Shown: piece after piece, positions 6,638 through 8,674 of the stretch
Position numbering within the stretch: the stretch's first letter is position 1
Layout of the letters: the number at the start of each line of letters is the position of its first letter
Source of the DNA: Dysgonomonas sp.
GTDB taxonomy: Bacteria > Bacteroidota > Bacteroidia > Bacteroidales > Dysgonomonadaceae
Assembly (NCBI GenBank): GCA_003523545.1
Contig: DQAM01000206.1
Location: forward strand, 1 to 8,674
Direction of reading: 5' to 3'
DNA length: 8,674 nt
Program-made: the position numbers and the translations under genes
The notes under the pieces: model-generated
Databases searched by the model: none
The model's input: the letters and a program-made list of their open reading frames with translations, nothing else
Told to the model about the DNA's origin: nothing

Positions 6638-7798
6638 TCAATATTTTATAGGGATGGTCGTTTCTATTTCCTTTCGTTGCGGCCCCTTATGTGGTGAATC
6701 TTTCCTGCTCAATCCTTTTTCTTCAAGGAATTTTTCGAGCAGACCCGCTATTTCGAGGTTGTTCATGTCGGCAAAAGGAGCATGGGTATTACCTTCTATT
6801 CCGAGTTCCGGCAACATAATCAGGCGGGCATCTCCACCGTAGCGGTTTACAGTTTCAACAAACTGCTTTGCACGTTGGCTGGCTACACGCCAGACTTCAC
6901 TGTTGAATATATCGCTTTGTTGGCGGGCTATATTATCGCCAAATACAATAAGGATCGGCATTTTGGTCAGGTTCCTGAATTCTTCCTCCGATACCAGTTG
7001 TGGTGCTTGTGTTTCGTTGACGAGTTCCACACCGGCAGGAATCATCGCGGGTATATCTGTTTCAGGAAAAGCACAGGCTCCCGGTTCGTAGGCAACAATG
7101 GCTTTTACCAGTTCGGGTGCTGCCATTCCGGTAGCCCAGCCGTATTGTCCGCTATTGGAATGGGTAATGAGGATTGCCGCTCCGGTTTGTTCCAGTAATG
7201 CAGACATGGTATTGCCCATAAATTCACGGTGCTGCCGGGTGCGTGGTTCTTCTCCCGTATCGGGTGTTTGCTGGCGGAAAAACTGGTCGACAGCATAAGG
7301 TGTTTTGGGGAATTGAGTTTTGGTAAAAAAGTACGGATCGGCAGGTCGTTCCCAGATACCGTTGCGGAAAGCATCCCAAACTGCACTTTCCTGCATGATT
7401 GTAGGCACAGCGTTTTTTGTATCAACGGTCGAAAGAGTGTATCCGGCACGTCCACGGCGGGGCTGGTCAACGATATATACCGACCAATCGCGACGTGGCA
7501 GAATAGCTTGATAGCCTTCGCGTCCGTCGGGGGTTGATTCATAGGTTTTACCCGACTGTCCGATACCGTGCCACATAATGAGCGGATAGGTACGCGAATC
7601 CTGCGGAATGTAATACTGGGCGTAGCCGTGATCGCCGTGGAAGGTTTCCCCTGTTTCGGTATATTGTACATTGCCACCGAAAAACAGACTGCCCATTGTT
7701 CTTAATACAATAGGTCTTTCTTCGTTTTGTGCATAGGAAAGGATGCTTACAAGTATCATACTCACAAATAAGAGTATCTTTTTATTCTTCATATTCAT
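6638..7798 (-). CDS. Exported alpha/beta hydrolase, esterase-713-like
   Basis: This 386-residue protein is the first gene of the minus-strand operon. A Sec signal covers residues 1-23 (LLFVSMILVSILSYA, then Gln24). The mature part starts with LRTMGSLFFGGNVQYT and has the oxyanion segment LIMWHGIGQSGKTYESTPDG, typical of the esterase-713-like group as I recall it. The nucleophile is probably Ser214 in THSNSGQ, an altered elbow with His and Ser at the usual Gly positions. His339 (GNTHAPFADMNN) is the likely base; Glu238 (YEPG) or Asp288 (FGDN) could be the acid. The basic tail RKDSPHKGPQRKE looks disordered. ATG at 7798 or the second Met two codons later could both be used. A -7 element and an AraC-type inverted repeat lie upstream. 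Specificity is unknown, probably an ester of a small molecule. Confidence 0.9.
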   Translation of the reverse strand: MNMKNKKILLFVSMILVSILSYAQNEERPIVLRTMGSLFFGGNVQYTETGETFHGDHGYAQYYIPQDSRTYPLIMWHGIGQSGKTYESTPDGREGYQAILPRRDWSVYIVDQPRRGRAGYTLSTVDTKNAVPTIMQESAVWDAFRNGIWERPADPYFFTKTQFPKTPYAVDQFFRQQTPDTGEEPRTRQHREFMGNTMSALLEQTGAAILITHSNSGQYGWATGMAAPELVKAIVAYEPGACAFPETDIPAMIPAGVELVNETQAPQLVSEEEFRNLTKMPILIVFGDNIARQQSDIFNSEVWRVASQRAKQFVETVNRYGGDARLIMLPELGIEGNTHAPFADMNNLEIAGLLEKFLEEKGLSRKDSPHKGPQRKEIETTIPIKY

Positions 7799-7826
7799 CT
7801 TTTTTATTGTTTATATTTTACTAATG

Positions 7827-7834
7827 CAAAGGTA
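7827..7834 (-). promoter_or_regulatory. Candidate -7 promoter element of the hydrolase operon
   Basis: The minus strand reads TACCTTTG, a full match to TAnnTTTG, 28 bases before the ATG at 7798. No TTTG -33 element is visible 19-21 bases upstream. A good -7 without a -33 fits a promoter that needs an activator, here the divergent AraC-family protein. Confidence 0.6.
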
Positions 7835-7878
7835 TGGTGGGCTGGTAGATTTCTTGTTTCACACAGGACGGCACTATT

Positions 7879-7910
7879 TTCACTTTTTTCTGTTTTTTGA
7901 AAAATGTGAA
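7879..7910. promoter_or_regulatory. Inverted repeat, candidate operator between the operon and the araC-like gene
   Basis: The arms TTCACTTTTTTC (7879-7890) and GAAAAATGTGAA (7899-7910) are complementary at 11 of 12 positions around an 8-base T-rich spacer. The repeat sits almost midway between the two divergent start codons, upstream of the operon's -7 element by about 45-75 bases, a usual place for an AraC-type activator site. It is AT-rich, so chance or a hairpin role cannot be excluded. Confidence 0.45.
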
Positions 7911-7963
7911 TCCTGATATAATATATTATCCACTTGTTTACCTGTGTTTTAAAATAAAAACAC

Positions 7964-7971
7964 TTTCTTTG
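7964..7971 (+). promoter_or_regulatory. Weak candidate -7 element of the araC-like gene
   Basis: TTTCTTTG matches TAnnTTTG except for the A, and lies 23 bases before the ATG at 7995. No clear -33 element is seen. It is listed because its spacing resembles the other two candidates in the window. Confidence 0.35.
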
Positions 7972-7994
7972 CACAAATATAATCATACGTAAAA

Positions 7995-8674
7995 ATGAAA
8001 AACAGCTATTCATATCTAACAGATGGAAGACCGGACAGCGAAATGTTCGATTTTAATGATTCGGATCTTGTCTTTTCCGACAATCTTGATGAAGTCACTT
8101 CCGACCGTTTTGAGTTGTACGCCATTCATGTACTTTGTTATCAGGGCGAGTGTGGTTTTCAAATGGCCGGACAAACATTCCGGATTAAAGAGGGTGACTT
8201 CGTTATCTGGACGCATGGAAAACTGGTGTCTGATATTGTTGTTTCCGACGATTTCCGTGCAACCATTCTATATATATCCTACCGGTTTTCACGAAAGAAC
8301 ATTCCCAATAATAATTATGATATTATCGGCAATCTCTCTTTAATCAATAACCCTATCATGCCGCTTACCGAGAAGGAGAAGGTAATATGCGATAACGACC
8401 TGAGTCAGATAAAATGGCGGATGGAAGACCCCTCGCATCACTTTTATTATGAACTGTTGAGTTGTCTGGTAACGGCTCTCATACTCGACCTGTATGATAT
8501 TCATGCACGTATATACGAAGAGAATCCCGTTTCGGAACAGAATGCCATACTTCTCAGGCGGTTCGTTGAGCTGCTGGGTACAGGCCAATATAAGACAAAC
8601 CGGGAAGTAGCATATTATGCTTCGAGGTTGCATGTAACCCCCAAATACCTGTCGGAAGTGTGTAAAAAAGTAAG
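7995..8674 (+). CDS. AraC-family transcriptional regulator (partial, 3' end outside window)
   Basis: The frame opens at ATG 7995 (MKNSYSYLTDGRPDSEMF) and stays open for 226 codons to the window edge, so the C terminus is missing. Residues about 38-110 look like the cupin-like sensor domain of AraC proteins (FELYAIHVLCYQGECGFQ, then FRIKEGDFVIW). From about 183 the start of the DNA-binding domain is visible: LLRRFVELL, then YYASRLHVTPKYLSEVCKK, which matches the first helix-turn-helix of Bacteroidota AraC members (ASRLHVTPKYLSEV). About 60 residues with the second helix-turn-helix should follow. The gene is divergent from the hydrolase operon and shares a 196-bp intergenic region with it, so it is the obvious candidate regulator; activator or repressor role is not shown by sequence. 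Confidence 0.9.
   Translation, partial: MKNSYSYLTDGRPDSEMFDFNDSDLVFSDNLDEVTSDRFELYAIHVLCYQGECGFQMAGQTFRIKEGDFVIWTHGKLVSDIVVSDDFRATILYISYRFSRKNIPNNNYDIIGNLSLINNPIMPLTEKEKVICDNDLSQIKWRMEDPSHHFYYELLSCLVTALILDLYDIHARIYEENPVSEQNAILLRRFVELLGTGQYKTNREVAYYASRLHVTPKYLSEVCKKV

Noticed and set aside
7105..7677. Minus-strand ORF of 190 residues inside the esterase gene
   Set aside because: It overlaps the esterase in another frame, has no recognisable domain or leader, and the esterase has a signal peptide and catalytic motifs.
7804..8013. Minus-strand 69-residue ORF across the regulatory region
   Set aside because: It covers the divergent promoter region and the start of the AraC-like gene, with no coding character or ribosome site.
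8340..8633. Minus-strand ORF of 97 residues at the right edge
   Set aside because: It is antisense to the AraC-like gene, whose helix-turn-helix motif is clear in the plus frame.

Overview
The window looks like chromosomal accessory DNA of a gut Bacteroidales bacterium (Bacteroides or Parabacteroides type). The reasons are AT-rich leaders without strong Shine-Dalgarno sites, -7 elements of the Bacteroidota type (TAnnTTTG), a Bacteroidota-type tyrosine recombinase with Ser in place of the first catalytic Arg, and a 58-residue histone H1-like protein. No tRNA, rRNA, CRISPR array or complete insertion sequence was seen.

Layout. (1) 146-1363, plus strand: an intact tyrosine recombinase. It converges on a small histone H1-like gene (1604-1428, minus, too short for routine ORF calling). 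A long perfect hairpin at 1379-1415 lies between them and can end transcription from both sides. (2) 1693-2114: a gene graveyard. A flavodoxin-fold iron-sulfur-type flavoprotein gene has had its middle 145 bp (1791-1935) inverted in place and its 3' part lost. It meets, tail to tail, a truncated and frameshifted 4-oxalocrotonate tautomerase-like gene. (3) 7798-2184, minus strand: a probable operon, in transcription order: an exported esterase-713-like alpha/beta hydrolase; an exported cupin-carboxymuconolactone decarboxylase (CMD) protein; a second CMD domain cut off from it by one in-frame TAG; two tandem paralogous alpha/beta hydrolases with a Cys nucleophile, one with a Sec signal and one with a lipoprotein signal; and an aldo/keto reductase. 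The tautomerase remnant would be the next gene downstream. (4) 7995 to the window end, plus strand: the first 226 residues of a divergent AraC-family regulator. The shared 196-bp intergenic region holds a 12-8-12 inverted repeat that is a candidate operator.

Working together (inference): the regulator probably senses a small molecule and switches on an envelope-directed set of hydrolase, cupin/CMD and reductase enzymes, which fits conversion or detoxification of a carbonyl, ester or lactone compound. The substrate cannot be read from the sequence. The unit appears to be decaying: the amber codon, the tautomerase frameshift and the flavoprotein inversion/truncation are separate lesions in genes of related chemistry. 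The strongest unusual observations are the in-place inversion and the amber split of the cupin-CMD-CMD protein.
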